A stretch of 64,000 nucleotides of DNA from Paractinoplanes maris (GTDB taxonomy: Bacteria; Actinomycetota; Actinomycetes; Mycobacteriales; Micromonosporaceae). The notes below the pieces were generated by a model. The model made no database searches. It worked only from the letters and a program-made list of their open reading frames with translations, and was not told where the DNA came from. Shown here in pieces: positions 20,768-29,118 of this stretch; position 1 is the stretch's first letter, and each line of letters starts with the position of its first letter. The stretch lies in NCBI RefSeq assembly GCF_023544465.1, contig NZ_JALPVL010000018.1, positions 62,001-126,000 of the forward strand, in the 5' to 3' direction. The translations under genes were made by a program, and so were the position numbers.

Positions 20768-22590
20768 TTCGCTTCCCCTCGCAACTGCGACCAGTAACCG
20801 TCGTCAGCCGCCTCGTCGTCCCGGCCCCGGCCACCACGGCGGCCCCGCGGGACGGCGTCGACCCGCTCGGGGTCCGGCCCACCGCGCCGCGAGCGGCGCG
20901 GAGCCGCGTCGACCAGGGTGGGCGTGTCGTCCGGCTCGATGTAACCGGTCCCGTCGACGAACCCGGCGCGGCTGTGCCGTCCCGAGTCGTCCGCGCGCCG
21001 GCCGCGGGGAGCGTCCTCGTACTCGTCCTCGTAGCGGGCCTCGGGGTACCGGCCGCCGCGCGGGCCGGCCGGCACGTCGTAGTCGTCCCGGGTGACCCGC
21101 GGCGGCTCGTCGTAGAGCGGCATGTCGCCACCGCGGCGGGAGCGGGGCGCGGGCGGCTCCTCCTCGGCGTACCGGCCGCGGCGGGGGGCCGGCTCCTCGT
21201 ACGGCTCCATCTGAGCCCGGCGCATGCGAGTGCCGGTGTCCTCGAGGTCGGGGCGGCGCATCCGCGTGCCGGTGCTCTCGATCTCGTCGCGGCGCATCCG
21301 CGAGCCGGTGTCCTCGAGGTCGGGGCGGCGCATCCGGGTGCTCGTGTCCTCGAGATCGGGGCGGCGCATCCGCGTGCCGGTGCTCTCGATCTCGTCGCGG
21401 CGCATCCGCGAGCCGGTGTCCTCGAGATCGGGGCGGCGCATCCGGGTGCTCGTGTCCTCGAGATCGGGGCGGCGCATCCGGGTGCTGGTGTCCTCGCCCG
21501 GGTAGCGGCGGCCGCGCGGCTCGTCGAACTCGATCTCTTCCTCGACCCGGCGGCCGCGCCGCGGACGCTCCTCGTCGTACTGCGGCATCATGCCGGTGGG
21601 CTCGTCGTACATCTCCTCGGCGCGGGCCCGGCGCTGACGCGGGGCGGCCGGGGCGACCAGGTCGTCGGCGAGCCGCGGGTCGATGGCCGGCGGCGGAGCC
21701 ACCGGCGGCGCGGTGACCGGGCCGGCGGCCGGGCGGAAGGGCCCGGTCACGGCGACCGGGCCGAGGGTCTCGGGCTCGATCCGAGCCGGCTTCTCGCGGC
21801 GGTTCGGCCGCTTCATGCCGGGCGACGTGGTGGGCACCAGCGAGCCGACCGGCTTCAGGCCGCCCGACGCGGCGGTCGAGGAGAAGTCCTTGCGGCGGTT
21901 GAGCGACACCGAGAGGCGGACGGCGAGACCGACGAGCACGCCCAGCACGCAGACGAGGTAGCTCACGGTGACCCAGGTGGCGGCGGGCCGGCCGGCGCTC
22001 AGGCCGTGCATCAGGGCGATCGGCCACATCAGGTAGGAGATGGCATGGATGCCCCGCCACATCCACGGGCTGCCGCGGCCGACGAACCGGGACCGGGCGA
22101 TGCCGGTCCACATGACGAGCACCATGATCAAGCCGGACAGCGTGCCGAAGCCGACATACATCCGGTTGGGGCCCGCGTAGAGGAACGGGACGAAGGCGTC
22201 GATGATCGAGATGTGCTTCTCGACGATCTTGGTCCAGACGTGCACGAAGAGGGCGGCGACCGCGATCACGCCGGTGGTGCGGTGTGCCGACTGCAGCAGC
22301 ACGCGCTGCCGGATCGACAGGACCAGCCGGTCGGTGGCGACCAGCCCGACCATGATCGTGATCGAGAGCGACACCAGGGCGACGACGCCCATGTAGTACT
22401 CGGCGTAGATGAAGAAGTAGTAATAGCCGACCTTACCGGGGGCGGTCATCATCGCCACTGCCCAGATCGCCGCCAGCACGCTCACGACGAGAACCATGAC
22501 GGCTCCCCGGGAGGGCGGGCGGGTACCGGTAGCTCCGACATCGACGGCCACACGATTGGCGGATCGCTGGTTGTTCTTCGTCCGGGCCAT
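20764..22590 (-). CDS. Ferric-reductase-like heme b membrane protein with repetitive tail
   Basis: 608 aa. The first 250 residues hold about six membrane helices with the ferric reductase-like (cytochrome b type) domain, including His residues in LLQSAHRTTGVIAVAALFVHVW and WRGIHAISYLMWPIALMHG that could bind two hemes. The remaining 350 residues are hydrophilic, Arg/Glu/Pro-rich and cytoplasmic in the likely topology, with eight tandem 12-residue repeats. The ATG at 22590 follows GAGGAG; a longer open frame upstream is non-homologous. First gene of the operon with the NuoF-like protein, TlpA and CcdA, suggesting transmembrane electron transfer. Confidence 0.85.
   Translation of the reverse strand: MARTKNNQRSANRVAVDVGATGTRPPSRGAVMVLVVSVLAAIWAVAMMTAPGKVGYYYFFIYAEYYMGVVALVSLSITIMVGLVATDRLVLSIRQRVLLQSAHRTTGVIAVAALFVHVWTKIVEKHISIIDAFVPFLYAGPNRMYVGFGTLSGLIMVLVMWTGIARSRFVGRGSPWMWRGIHAISYLMWPIALMHGLSAGRPAATWVTVSYLVCVLGVLVGLAVRLSVSLNRRKDFSSTAASGGLKPVGSLVPTTSPGMKRPNRREKPARIEPETLGPVAVTGPFRPAAGPVTAPPVAPPPAIDPRLADDLVAPAAPRQRRARAEEMYDEPTGMMPQYDEERPRRGRRVEEEIEFDEPRGRRYPGEDTSTRMRRPDLEDTSTRMRRPDLEDTGSRMRRDEIESTGTRMRRPDLEDTSTRMRRPDLEDTGSRMRRDEIESTGTRMRRPDLEDTGTRMRRAQMEPYEEPAPRRGRYAEEEPPAPRSRRGGDMPLYDEPPRVTRDDYDVPAGPRGGRYPEARYEDEYEDAPRGRRADDSGRHSRAGFVDGTGYIEPDDTPTLVDAAPRRSRRGGPDPERVDAVPRGRRGGRGRDDEAADDGYWSQLRGEAN
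21205..21492 (-). repeat. Eight tandem 36-bp repeats (12 aa) inside the ferric-reductase-like gene
   Basis: The units encode DTSTRMRRPDLE-type dodecapeptides. The types run A-A-B-C-A-B-C-C', where B is DTGSRMRRDEIE and C is STGTRMRRPDLE. A 108-bp block (A-B-C) is therefore duplicated, a higher-order repeat showing recent unequal exchange. The invariant core is RMRR. Confidence 0.9.
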
Positions 22591-22959
22591 TGACTCCTCG
22601 TTCTCCGCAGTGGTCACGTCCCGGTGGGCGGTGGGACGCAGGCATTCGTGGGGAATGCCCCCTGCTTCTGTTGTTGCCGGGCAGCGACCGGCGCTCGGCC
22701 GGTCTCTGCCCATCCCCCAACTACGTGCTGCGAGCGGGTTCGGATGAACGCTCGGGGCGACTTTTGTCGGCAACTTTCCAGCGGGCGCCGTCGAACCGAC
22801 CCTGAGCAGCACGGATACGCCGAAGATTTCTCGGCCGGAGCGAAAATTGAGGCGTCACGATTCAGTGACCCAGCGCACGCGGTGAACCTTTCGCGCCCGC
22901 GGTACGAACCACCCGGTGTGCGGGCCCATCGACTGCCGTGCGAGAAGGAGATGATCGGC
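22591..22959. other. Divergent intergenic region (369 bp)
   Basis: The gap lies between the divergent ferric-reductase-like and surface-protein genes and must hold both promoters. It is clearly more AT-rich in its right half (around 22740-22870). I see no convincing dyad, riboswitch or short gene in it. A long frame runs through from 22624 in phase with the downstream gene, but it lacks a start signal. Confidence 0.4.
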
Positions 22960-23787
22960 ATGCGACACCCGACCCGGGCCGGCGGCCGCATAAGCGCTGT
23001 CCTGGTCGTCACGGCGCTGGTGCTGGCGGGCACGATCACGCCCGCGCCGGCCGACGTGCCGGGCTTCGAGGTGAAGGTCGGCCAGGCCCCCTCGACGTTC
23101 ACGATCGGCAAGGCGGGCACGCTCACCGCCGTCGCCTCCACCGATCGGGGCCGCCGCTGCCTCAAGGTGCGCTGGGCGCTGTCCGTCGAGACCAAGGGCG
23201 TCAGCCTCGACCAGGTCCGGGTGACCCGGGTCGAGAACGGCCAGTCCTTTCCCGTACGGGCCGGGGTGCAGGGCGAGGCGGCCACCGTGGTCGACGAGCG
23301 CCTGGACCCGGGCCAGCTCTGCCGGGACCGCACCGTCACCGGCCGCTGGGACATCTCCTTCACCGGCCCGGACGACGGCGAGGTGATCTTCGGGGCCCAG
23401 GCCTTCGACGGCACCGGCCGGCTGCTCAGCTCGACCGGCACCGAGGCCCGCGTGATCAGTCCGGTCGCGGCCAAGCCCAGCCCGAGCGCGACCCCGTCGC
23501 CCACGCCGACCGAGACCGCGCCCGCCGCCGAGGAGGAGACCGAGGAGGCCGTCGCCGACGAGCCCCCGGCCGGCGAGACCTCGACCGACGCGGCCGCCCT
23601 GACCCCCGCGTCCAGCACCTCCAACGTGCTGGGCATCGGCCTGATCGTCGGCGCCGTCATGGTCTTCCTCGGCGTCGGCATGCTGCTGCGGCTGCGCGTC
23701 CGCAACCGCCGCCAGCCGGCCCTGCAGGCCGAGACCCAATCGCTGCCGACCGGCTTCTACAGCATGCCGGACCGCCGGCGCCGCTAA
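22960..23787 (+). CDS. Putative cell-surface protein with signal peptide and C-terminal membrane anchor
   Basis: 275 aa, family not recognised. N-terminal signal peptide (ISAVLVVTALVLAGTITPAPA), an extracellular beta-rich domain (VPGFEVKVGQAPSTFTIGKAGTLTAVAS ...) with one Cys pair, a Pro/Thr/Glu-rich spacer, and a C-terminal helix (VLGIGLIVGAVMVFLGVGML) followed by basic residues. The layout is that of a wall-spanning membrane-anchored protein. The start at 22960 fits the AGAAGGAG site; ATG 22951 directly abuts that site. Its stop overlaps the convergent phosphatase gene by four bases. Confidence 0.75.
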   Translation: MRHPTRAGGRISAVLVVTALVLAGTITPAPADVPGFEVKVGQAPSTFTIGKAGTLTAVASTDRGRRCLKVRWALSVETKGVSLDQVRVTRVENGQSFPVRAGVQGEAATVVDERLDPGQLCRDRTVTGRWDISFTGPDDGEVIFGAQAFDGTGRLLSSTGTEARVISPVAAKPSPSATPSPTPTETAPAAEEETEEAVADEPPAGETSTDAAALTPASSTSNVLGIGLIVGAVMVFLGVGMLLRLRVRNRRQPALQAETQSLPTGFYSMPDRRRR

Positions 23788-24542
23788 TCCACCGAGCGCT
23801 CGACGCGGATGACCACCGCGGTGGCGTTGTCGTCGCCGCCCGCAGTGAGGGTGTCCTCCAGCAGGGTGTGGGTGGCGGCGGCCGGGTCGTCGGTGGCCAG
23901 GATGCGGGTCAGGCGCTCGTAGGTGAGCTGGTCGGAGACGCCGTCGGTGCAGAGCAGGTAGACGTCGCCGGGTCGCAGGGTGACGTTGAGCAGGTCGGGC
24001 TCGGGGTCGTCGGGGTGGCCGACGTATCGGGTCAGGCGGTAACGGGCCGCCTTGGCCTCGTCGGACTCGGCCGCGAACCAGCCGTGCAGCACGCCCAGCC
24101 AGGCGATCGAGTGGTCGACGGTCAGCAGTTCGAGCAGGCCGTCACGCAGGCGGTAGACCCGCGAGTCGCCCAGCTGGACGATCCAGGCGGCCGCGTTCTC
24201 ACCGTCGTGCTCGGCCACGAAGGCGGTCAACGTGCTCCCGGTCAGCTCGTCGAGGTTGCTGCCGGCCTTGCGGACGGCGTCCTGAGCCGCGGAGACGGCG
24301 GCCCGCAACGCGCCCGGGGTCTCGCCGACCATCACCTCGCGCAGGAACACCTCGACAGCCGTGTGACCGGCGACGGTGCTGCCCGGGCCGGAGCCCATGC
24401 CGTCGGCCACCAGCGCCAGCGGACTGCCCGGCTCGAGGTGCACCACGTCGTAGTTGTCCTGGTAGCGCTCCCCGGCAACGCTGCCGGCCGCCGCGGTGAG
24501 GCGACGGCCGGGTGCGTTCCAGGCGACTTTGCTGATGTCCAC
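23784..24542 (-). CDS. PP2C-family protein phosphatase
   Basis: 252 aa, soluble. Motifs: AGERYQDNYDVV in place of the usual RxxNED, ALVADGMGSGPGS, VQLGDSRVYRL, LLCTDGVSDQL and GGDDNATAVVIRV. All metal Asp positions are kept, although the first motif is divergent, so activity is likely. It removes phosphate from Ser/Thr. It is a different subgroup from the phosphatase at 14839. Stands alone, downstream of the cellulase terminator. Confidence 0.88.
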   Translation of the reverse strand: MDISKVAWNAPGRRLTAAAGSVAGERYQDNYDVVHLEPGSPLALVADGMGSGPGSTVAGHTAVEVFLREVMVGETPGALRAAVSAAQDAVRKAGSNLDELTGSTLTAFVAEHDGENAAAWIVQLGDSRVYRLRDGLLELLTVDHSIAWLGVLHGWFAAESDEAKAARYRLTRYVGHPDDPEPDLLNVTLRPGDVYLLCTDGVSDQLTYERLTRILATDDPAAATHTLLEDTLTAGGDDNATAVVIRVERSVD

Positions 24543-24569
24543 CTGTCCTTTTTACCGCTTTTTAATACA

Positions 24570-24606
24570 CCGGACCCCGCTCCTCGTGGGTTAGAGCGGG
24601 GTCCGG
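24570..24606 (-). terminator. Terminator after the cellulase gene
   Basis: A 13-bp perfect stem (CCGGACCCCGCTC / GAGCGGGGTCCGG) with an 11-base loop lies 22 bases beyond the cellulase stop, on the side leading to the phosphatase gene. No strong T run follows, as is common for actinobacterial terminators. Confidence 0.75.
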
Positions 24607-24628
24607 CGGTCCTATCTACCCGTCCGCG

Positions 24629-26386
24629 TCAGGAGAGCGCCGGGTAAGCGTTGGCCATCAGCTGGCGGAACTGGGCCGAGAACCAGGCACCGGAGATCGG
24701 CGCGCCGGGCAGGGCACCGCTGAGGCTGTTGCCGTTGCGGGCGTTACCGGTGTAGGTCGGGTCGCACATCCGGTCGAAGCCCTTGCCCTCGTCGTTCGGG
24801 ATCAGCGAGGACGAGCCGTCCGACTCACCCGGGGGCTTGACCCAGACGTAGGCGTCGATGCCGGCGGCCGGAGCCGCGGTCGGGCGCTCGCCGAGGCCGG
24901 CGCCGGACTGGTTGCACCAGTTGCCGGCGTGGATCCGGCGGTCGATGCGCGACTCGTTGACGTAGGTGTCGATGACCGTGGAGGTGCTGGCCGCGGCCGG
25001 GCGGGCCGAGCCACCCCAGCCGTTGCGGCTGGTGTCGATCAGCATGCCGATGTTGGAGTTGAAGCCGACCGAGACCAGCTTCTGGCGGAACGCCTGGGCG
25101 AAGGTCAGCTCGTCGGTGTACTGGTTCCAGTCCACCCACTTCGACTGCCGGACGCTCTGGCCGCCGACCGTGGTGGTCGGCTGGACGAACGGCTCTCGCA
25201 GGGCGGAGTAGTTCGCCGTGTTGGTGATGAAGCCGGTGACGTTGTTGACGCTGCCCGAGGCCTGGGCGGCCGCGAGCATGATGTCGGCGGTGGGGCCGAA
25301 GTTCGAGTCCCAGCCGATCCAGCCGTGGTGCGCCGCGTCGACGTAGTTGTAGCCGTTGGGCAGGGCGCCCAGCTTGTTCAGGGCGTAACCGACACCCTGG
25401 ACGTAACCGCCGTTGGCCTTCATCGTGTCGCAGGTCGCGGTGCCGCCGGCCTGACCCGAGGTGTTGGTGATCAGGTTCGGCAGCGAGTCGATCTCGATGA
25501 CGTTGATGATCCGCAGACTGCGGTACTTCGCGTCGGCCTGGATCGCGGCGATCGGGTCGATGTACTCCGTCTTGTAGCGGGGCAGCTCGTTCGGGCCGAG
25601 CTCACCGTTGGAGGCCAGCGCGGCGCAGTCCCGGCCGGGCAGGTTGTAGATCACGAACTGGATGTAGCCGGCACCCTGGGCGAGGGCCGTGTCCAGGTGG
25701 TCGCGGACGCCCATCGAGCCGTTCGAGCTGCTGTCGTCGGTGCCCTCGATCGCGGCGATCCGGTCGAGCCAGACGGCGGTCGGGTTGCTCGAGACCCGGT
25801 TGCCACCGGGCTCGGCGTCGGCTTTGGCCTTCCACTCCGGGTTCACGTAGCCCTGGACCCCGGCGTACGGGTTGTCGACCTTGGCGCCGGCCGGCGGCGG
25901 CGTCGTGGGCGGGGTGGTCGGCGGCGTGGTCGGTGGCGTCGTCGGCGGGGTGGTCGGTGGCGTCGTCGGGCCGGTCGCGCCGGTGCAGGCCGTGCCGTTC
26001 AGCGAGAACGTGGCGGGCGCGGTGTTCGTGCCGGAGTAGCTGGCGTTGAAGCCGAAGGTGGCGTTGCCGTTGGTGGGCAGCGAGCCCGCCCACGACGGGT
26101 TGGTCGCCGTGACCGCCTGGCCGGACTGGGTGATGGTGGCACTCCAGCCCTGCGTGATCTGCTGGTTCCCAGGGAAGGCCCAGGTCAGCCGCCAGCCACC
26201 GGAGATCGGGTCGCCGAGGTTGGTCACGCTGACCGACCCGGTGAACCCGTTGCTCCAGCTGTTGGCGGTGTAGTCGACCCGGCAGCCGGCCGCGGCGCTC
26301 GCACTGGTCGCGGCGAACACGCCGAGACCAGAGATGAGCGACGCGGCGGCTACCGCGGTCAGACCGCGGATGAGGACAGGTCTCAT
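24629..26386 (-). CDS. Secreted GH6 cellulase with N-terminal CBM2 domain
   Basis: 585 aa. Signal peptide (residues 1-32, ending SASAAA), a family 2 cellulose-binding domain (CRVDYTANSWSNGFTGSVSV ... FSLNGTAC, about 33-135), a PTTPPTT linker, then a glycoside hydrolase family 6 catalytic domain with VIYNLPGRDCAALASNGE, EIDSLPNL, DAAHHGWIGW and AYVWVKPPGESDGSS. GH6 enzymes hydrolyse cellulose by inversion; an exo-acting cellobiohydrolase is likely from the size, though endo action is possible. The ATG at 26386 follows GAGGAG. A CebR box about 100 bases upstream indicates induction by cello-oligosaccharides. Confidence 0.95.
   Translation of the reverse strand: MRPVLIRGLTAVAAASLISGLGVFAATSASAAAGCRVDYTANSWSNGFTGSVSVTNLGDPISGGWRLTWAFPGNQQITQGWSATITQSGQAVTATNPSWAGSLPTNGNATFGFNASYSGTNTAPATFSLNGTACTGATGPTTPPTTPPTTPPTTPPTTPPTTPPPAGAKVDNPYAGVQGYVNPEWKAKADAEPGGNRVSSNPTAVWLDRIAAIEGTDDSSSNGSMGVRDHLDTALAQGAGYIQFVIYNLPGRDCAALASNGELGPNELPRYKTEYIDPIAAIQADAKYRSLRIINVIEIDSLPNLITNTSGQAGGTATCDTMKANGGYVQGVGYALNKLGALPNGYNYVDAAHHGWIGWDSNFGPTADIMLAAAQASGSVNNVTGFITNTANYSALREPFVQPTTTVGGQSVRQSKWVDWNQYTDELTFAQAFRQKLVSVGFNSNIGMLIDTSRNGWGGSARPAAASTSTVIDTYVNESRIDRRIHAGNWCNQSGAGLGERPTAAPAAGIDAYVWVKPPGESDGSSSLIPNDEGKGFDRMCDPTYTGNARNGNSLSGALPGAPISGAWFSAQFRQLMANAYPALS
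25893..25967 (-). repeat. Pro-Thr linker repeats in the cellulase gene
   Basis: Near-identical 12-base units encode PTTP repeats between the cellulose-binding and catalytic domains. Such linkers are flexible and often glycosylated in secreted actinobacterial enzymes. Confidence 0.85.
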
Positions 26387-26484
26387 GTGGTGGCTCCTCG
26401 AGACATGCGGCGGCGCCCGTAGCGCCCGGGGATGAGCCGGGATATCGAGGGGCATCGCTCCCCGGCTGTTTCGACAGCATGACA

Positions 26485-26498
26485 TGGGAGCGCTCCCA
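26485..26498. promoter_or_regulatory. CebR operator
   Basis: TGGGAGCGCTCCCA is a perfect 14-bp palindrome, identical to the CebR binding site defined in Streptomyces, where this LacI-type repressor is released by cellobiose/cellotriose. It lies 99 bases upstream of the cellulase start and 57 bases upstream of the divergent hypothetical gene. No cebR gene is in the window. Confidence 0.93.
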
Positions 26499-26542
26499 CC
26501 GCAATCGTCTGTTAACAACGGGCTCAACTTGGCGGCATCGCG

Positions 26543-26548
26543 TATAAC
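26543..26548 (+). promoter_or_regulatory. -10 element of a probable leaderless promoter
   Basis: TATAAC ends 6 bases before the GTG of the gene at 26555, and no ribosome site is present. This places the transcription start at or next to the start codon. Confidence 0.45.
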
Positions 26549-26554
26549 AGACGC

Positions 26555-27184
26555 GTGCAGGTATGGGAGCTCACCGAGGCGCTGGCCGAGGTTCCGGGGG
26601 TCGAGGTCAGCGTTCGCCGGGGGCTCCTGGCGATTCACATCCCCGCGCTGGGCGACACGGCGCGGCTCGATCCGGACGAGATCCTGGCGGCCGAGCCGGT
26701 CTTCGTGCCGACCAAGGCCGAGGCGGTGCAGCTCGACATCCGCAGCGGCCGGGCGGTGCTGCCGCTCATCGTGACCGTCGGCGACCTGGTGTTCAATCCC
26801 GCCTACGCCGACGATCTGGTCGAGCCGGGCGCGCACCGCCGGCTGCCCGCGCTGCCCAACCTCATCTCCTACTCCGAGATGCACCGCGACGTGCGGGCGC
26901 TGGGCAAGGCGATCGACGACGCGACACTCGATCTGGAGCCGGAGATCCTGGCCGCGACCCTGCTCGCGCATCGCTGCTTTCTGGCGGGGGCGATGCGGGT
27001 CGGGCTCTGGCCGGTACGCGTGGCCGCGTGGTGGGAGTATGCCAACGCCCGCGTCGGCGGCCCGGTCGGCGCCGCCCCGCTGCGGGCCGACCCGGACTGG
27101 GACGACCTGATGGCCGACGTGGCCGAGGCCCGCCGGCAGACCACACCCGCGCCGGCCCCCGGAGGAGCCGGCGCGGCCCGCTGA
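26555..27184 (+). CDS. Conserved hypothetical protein
   Basis: 209 aa, soluble, not recognised. The N-terminal half is alpha/beta (VWELTEALAEVPGVEVSVRRGLLAIHIPALGD) and the middle has helices around LPNLISYSEMHRDVRALGKAIDDATLDLEPEIL; the tail is Ala/Pro-rich and disordered. The GTG start has no ribosome site but sits just after a TATAAC -10 element, so a leaderless message is likely. It shares the upstream region, including the CebR box, with the cellulase; a link to cellulose use is possible but unproven. Confidence 0.65.
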   Translation: MQVWELTEALAEVPGVEVSVRRGLLAIHIPALGDTARLDPDEILAAEPVFVPTKAEAVQLDIRSGRAVLPLIVTVGDLVFNPAYADDLVEPGAHRRLPALPNLISYSEMHRDVRALGKAIDDATLDLEPEILAATLLAHRCFLAGAMRVGLWPVRVAAWWEYANARVGGPVGAAPLRADPDWDDLMADVAEARRQTTPAPAPGGAGAAR

Positions 27185-27264
27185 CCTACTGGGTCCGCTC
27201 GTCTGCACCCGAACTGCGACCGCCTGGCCGTCAAGCGGGCCGGGCTTGTGCCGACCTTCATGGC

Positions 27265-28776
27265 ATGAGCGTGAGCAGCGGTACGGGACCGGCGGGAGCC
27301 GTCCTCGGGGCAGACCCCCAGGACGCACTGCTGGCCGACCTGGTCTCGTTCATGACCAAGGACACGCCCTCGGTGCAGCACGTGCTGGACCTGTGCGTGC
27401 CGCATCTACGCGAAGCCGCCGACCTGACCGCGGCCACGGTGTTCGAGCTCGACTCGGAGACCGGTCTGCTCATGACGGCCGCCCAGGTCGGCCCGCCGGG
27501 CACGCGCGACCAACTGACCGCGGGCAAGATCTTCCGCATGGCGGCCGGTGCCAAACCGCTGGTCACCGGCGAGCAGATGGCCGTCCGGCTGCGCATCGGC
27601 GGGCAGACCGTGGGCGTGCTGCTGTTCACCGGCGCCAACCTGGCCGCGCTGCGGGCCGAGGTGCTCGCGCCGCTCGCCCTGCACTTCGCGGCCACGCTGC
27701 AGGGCCTGGCGGCCGAGAAGCAGCGCCAGTTCGTCTCGCACTCGGCCGGCACCATCCGCGAGCTCTTCGAGCAGGGCATGGCCGCCACCAGCGTCGAGGC
27801 CGCCGGCCGGGTCCTGGCCGCCACGTCGGCCGAGGGTTTCCGCACCGAGCACGCCGCCGTCATCCTGGTCGACCCGGACAGCACGGTCCGCTACGTGCAC
27901 AGCGTCGGGCTGCCCGAGGGCGATGCGACGATCGCCGAGGTGGTCGGCAAGGCGGCGAGCGAGTCGCCGGTGTGGCAGGCGATCAAGGACGGCAAGGTCG
28001 CGCTGGCCAACGACTCGGCCACCTCCGTCGTACGCCCGTGCGACCTCGCCCTGCTGATGAAGCTCAAGTCGTTCGTGGCCATGCCGCTGCTGTCCGCCCA
28101 GGGCACGGTCGGCATGATCATGTGCGGCGACTCCAGCGCGACCCGGGAGTGGACCTTCCGCGACCGCATCCTGGCCGATCAGCTCTCGATCGAGGGCGGC
28201 CTGATCGTGGACAGCGCCGGCATGCGCCAAGCGGCCCAGGCCCACGTCGCCGAGCTCAGCCACCAGGCCTTCCACGACTCACTGACCGGCCTGCCCAACC
28301 GCACCCACCTGATCGACCGGGCCTCCCAGGCGGTCGCCGAGGCCGCGGCCACCCGCAGCCGGGTGGCGCTGATGGTGCTCGACCTCAACGGCTTCAAGCA
28401 GGTCAACGACACCGCCGGTCACCAGGCCGGCGACGCGCTGCTGCAGCAGGTGGCCAAGCGGCTGCTGGGTGCCGTGCGGGACAACGACGTGGTGTCGCGG
28501 CTGGGCGGCGACGAGTTCGCGATCCTGCTGACCAACGACGCCGACGAGGCGGTGGCCGGCGTCGTCGCCGGCCGCATCTGCGACCGGCTGCGCCGGCCCT
28601 TCGCCATCGACGGCGAGCAGGTGTCGATCGGCGGCAGCGTGGGTATCGCGCTCTACCCGGACGACGCCACCGACTACGAGGCGCTCATGCGGGGGGCCGA
28701 CGCCGCGATGTACGAGGCCAAGCGGGCCACCAAGGGCAGCGGCGGCGGTTATCGCCGGGCCCGGGCCGGATCCTAG
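27265..28776 (+). CDS. GAF-GGDEF diguanylate cyclase
   Basis: 503 aa, soluble. The N-terminal 330 residues hold one degenerate and one clear GAF-like sensor domain (VLDLCVPHLREAADLTAATVFELD; RELFEQGMAATSVEAAGRVLAAT ... FVAMPLLSAQGTVGMIMCGD). The C-terminal cyclase domain shows DSLTGLPNRTHL, RLGGDEFAILL (GGDEF near residues 414-418) and an RxxD inhibitory site just before it (RDND). It should make c-di-GMP with product inhibition. The ATG at 27265 is taken; ATG 27260 is in another frame. An EAL phosphodiesterase gene lies at the window's far end. Confidence 0.92.
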   Translation: MSVSSGTGPAGAVLGADPQDALLADLVSFMTKDTPSVQHVLDLCVPHLREAADLTAATVFELDSETGLLMTAAQVGPPGTRDQLTAGKIFRMAAGAKPLVTGEQMAVRLRIGGQTVGVLLFTGANLAALRAEVLAPLALHFAATLQGLAAEKQRQFVSHSAGTIRELFEQGMAATSVEAAGRVLAATSAEGFRTEHAAVILVDPDSTVRYVHSVGLPEGDATIAEVVGKAASESPVWQAIKDGKVALANDSATSVVRPCDLALLMKLKSFVAMPLLSAQGTVGMIMCGDSSATREWTFRDRILADQLSIEGGLIVDSAGMRQAAQAHVAELSHQAFHDSLTGLPNRTHLIDRASQAVAEAAATRSRVALMVLDLNGFKQVNDTAGHQAGDALLQQVAKRLLGAVRDNDVVSRLGGDEFAILLTNDADEAVAGVVAGRICDRLRRPFAIDGEQVSIGGSVGIALYPDDATDYEALMRGADAAMYEAKRATKGSGGGYRRARAGS

Positions 28777-29039
28777 GAGGCGAGCTGCTCGGTGGTGGGC
28801 TGGTTGATCTCGGCCCACACGACGTCGAGGGAGAGGCCGAGGACGTCGGCGATCGCCGCGATGGTCGGGAAGGCCGGGGTGGCCACGCGGCCCGACTCGA
28901 TCTTGCGGAGGGTCTCCGGCGAGACGCCCGCCGCCAGTGCGGTGTGCAGCATCGAGCGCTCGCCCCGGGCCCGGCGCAGGAGTGCGCCGAGCCGCTGGCC
29001 GCGCTCGACCTCGGTCGGCGTGAGCGGGAATCTGACCAT
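28773..29039 (-). CDS. XRE-family helix-turn-helix regulator
   Basis: 88 aa, a single HTH_XRE domain (RGQRLGALLRRARGERSMLHTALAAGVSPETLRKIESGRVATPAFPTIAAIADVLGL). The shape is that of a small DNA-binding repressor. Its stop overlaps the cyclase gene end by four bases, and it is divergent from map with an 79-base shared gap holding a repeated CCGGGATA, which may be its own binding site. Confidence 0.88.
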   Translation of the reverse strand: MVRFPLTPTEVERGQRLGALLRRARGERSMLHTALAAGVSPETLRKIESGRVATPAFPTIAAIADVLGLSLDVVWAEINQPTTEQLAS

Positions 29040-29055
29040 GCAGCCGATTCTAATA

Positions 29056-29077
29056 CCGGGATACTATGGCCGGGATA
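29056..29077. promoter_or_regulatory. Paired CCGGGATA repeats between XRE gene and map
   Basis: Two direct copies of CCGGGATA (29056-29063 and 29070-29077) are 14 bases apart in the divergent promoter gap. They are a candidate binding site for the XRE protein. No better dyad is visible. Confidence 0.4.
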
Positions 29078-29118
29078 GTTATTGGCCCGGCCCCGCTGGT
29101 TGACGAGGAAGACCCAAC

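Noticed and set aside
21205..21492. Direct repeats considered as a CRISPR array
   Set aside because: The units are contiguous without spacers and encode regular 12-residue repeats in frame.
22591..22959. Possible riboswitch or small gene in the long divergent gap
   Set aside because: I could not find a conserved structured core, a ribosome site with a short frame, or a clear terminator there.
26387..27328. Long N-terminal extension of the cellulase frame
   Set aside because: The signal peptide begins at the ATG at 26386 with its own GAGGAG site; the extension runs through the CebR operator and a divergent gene.
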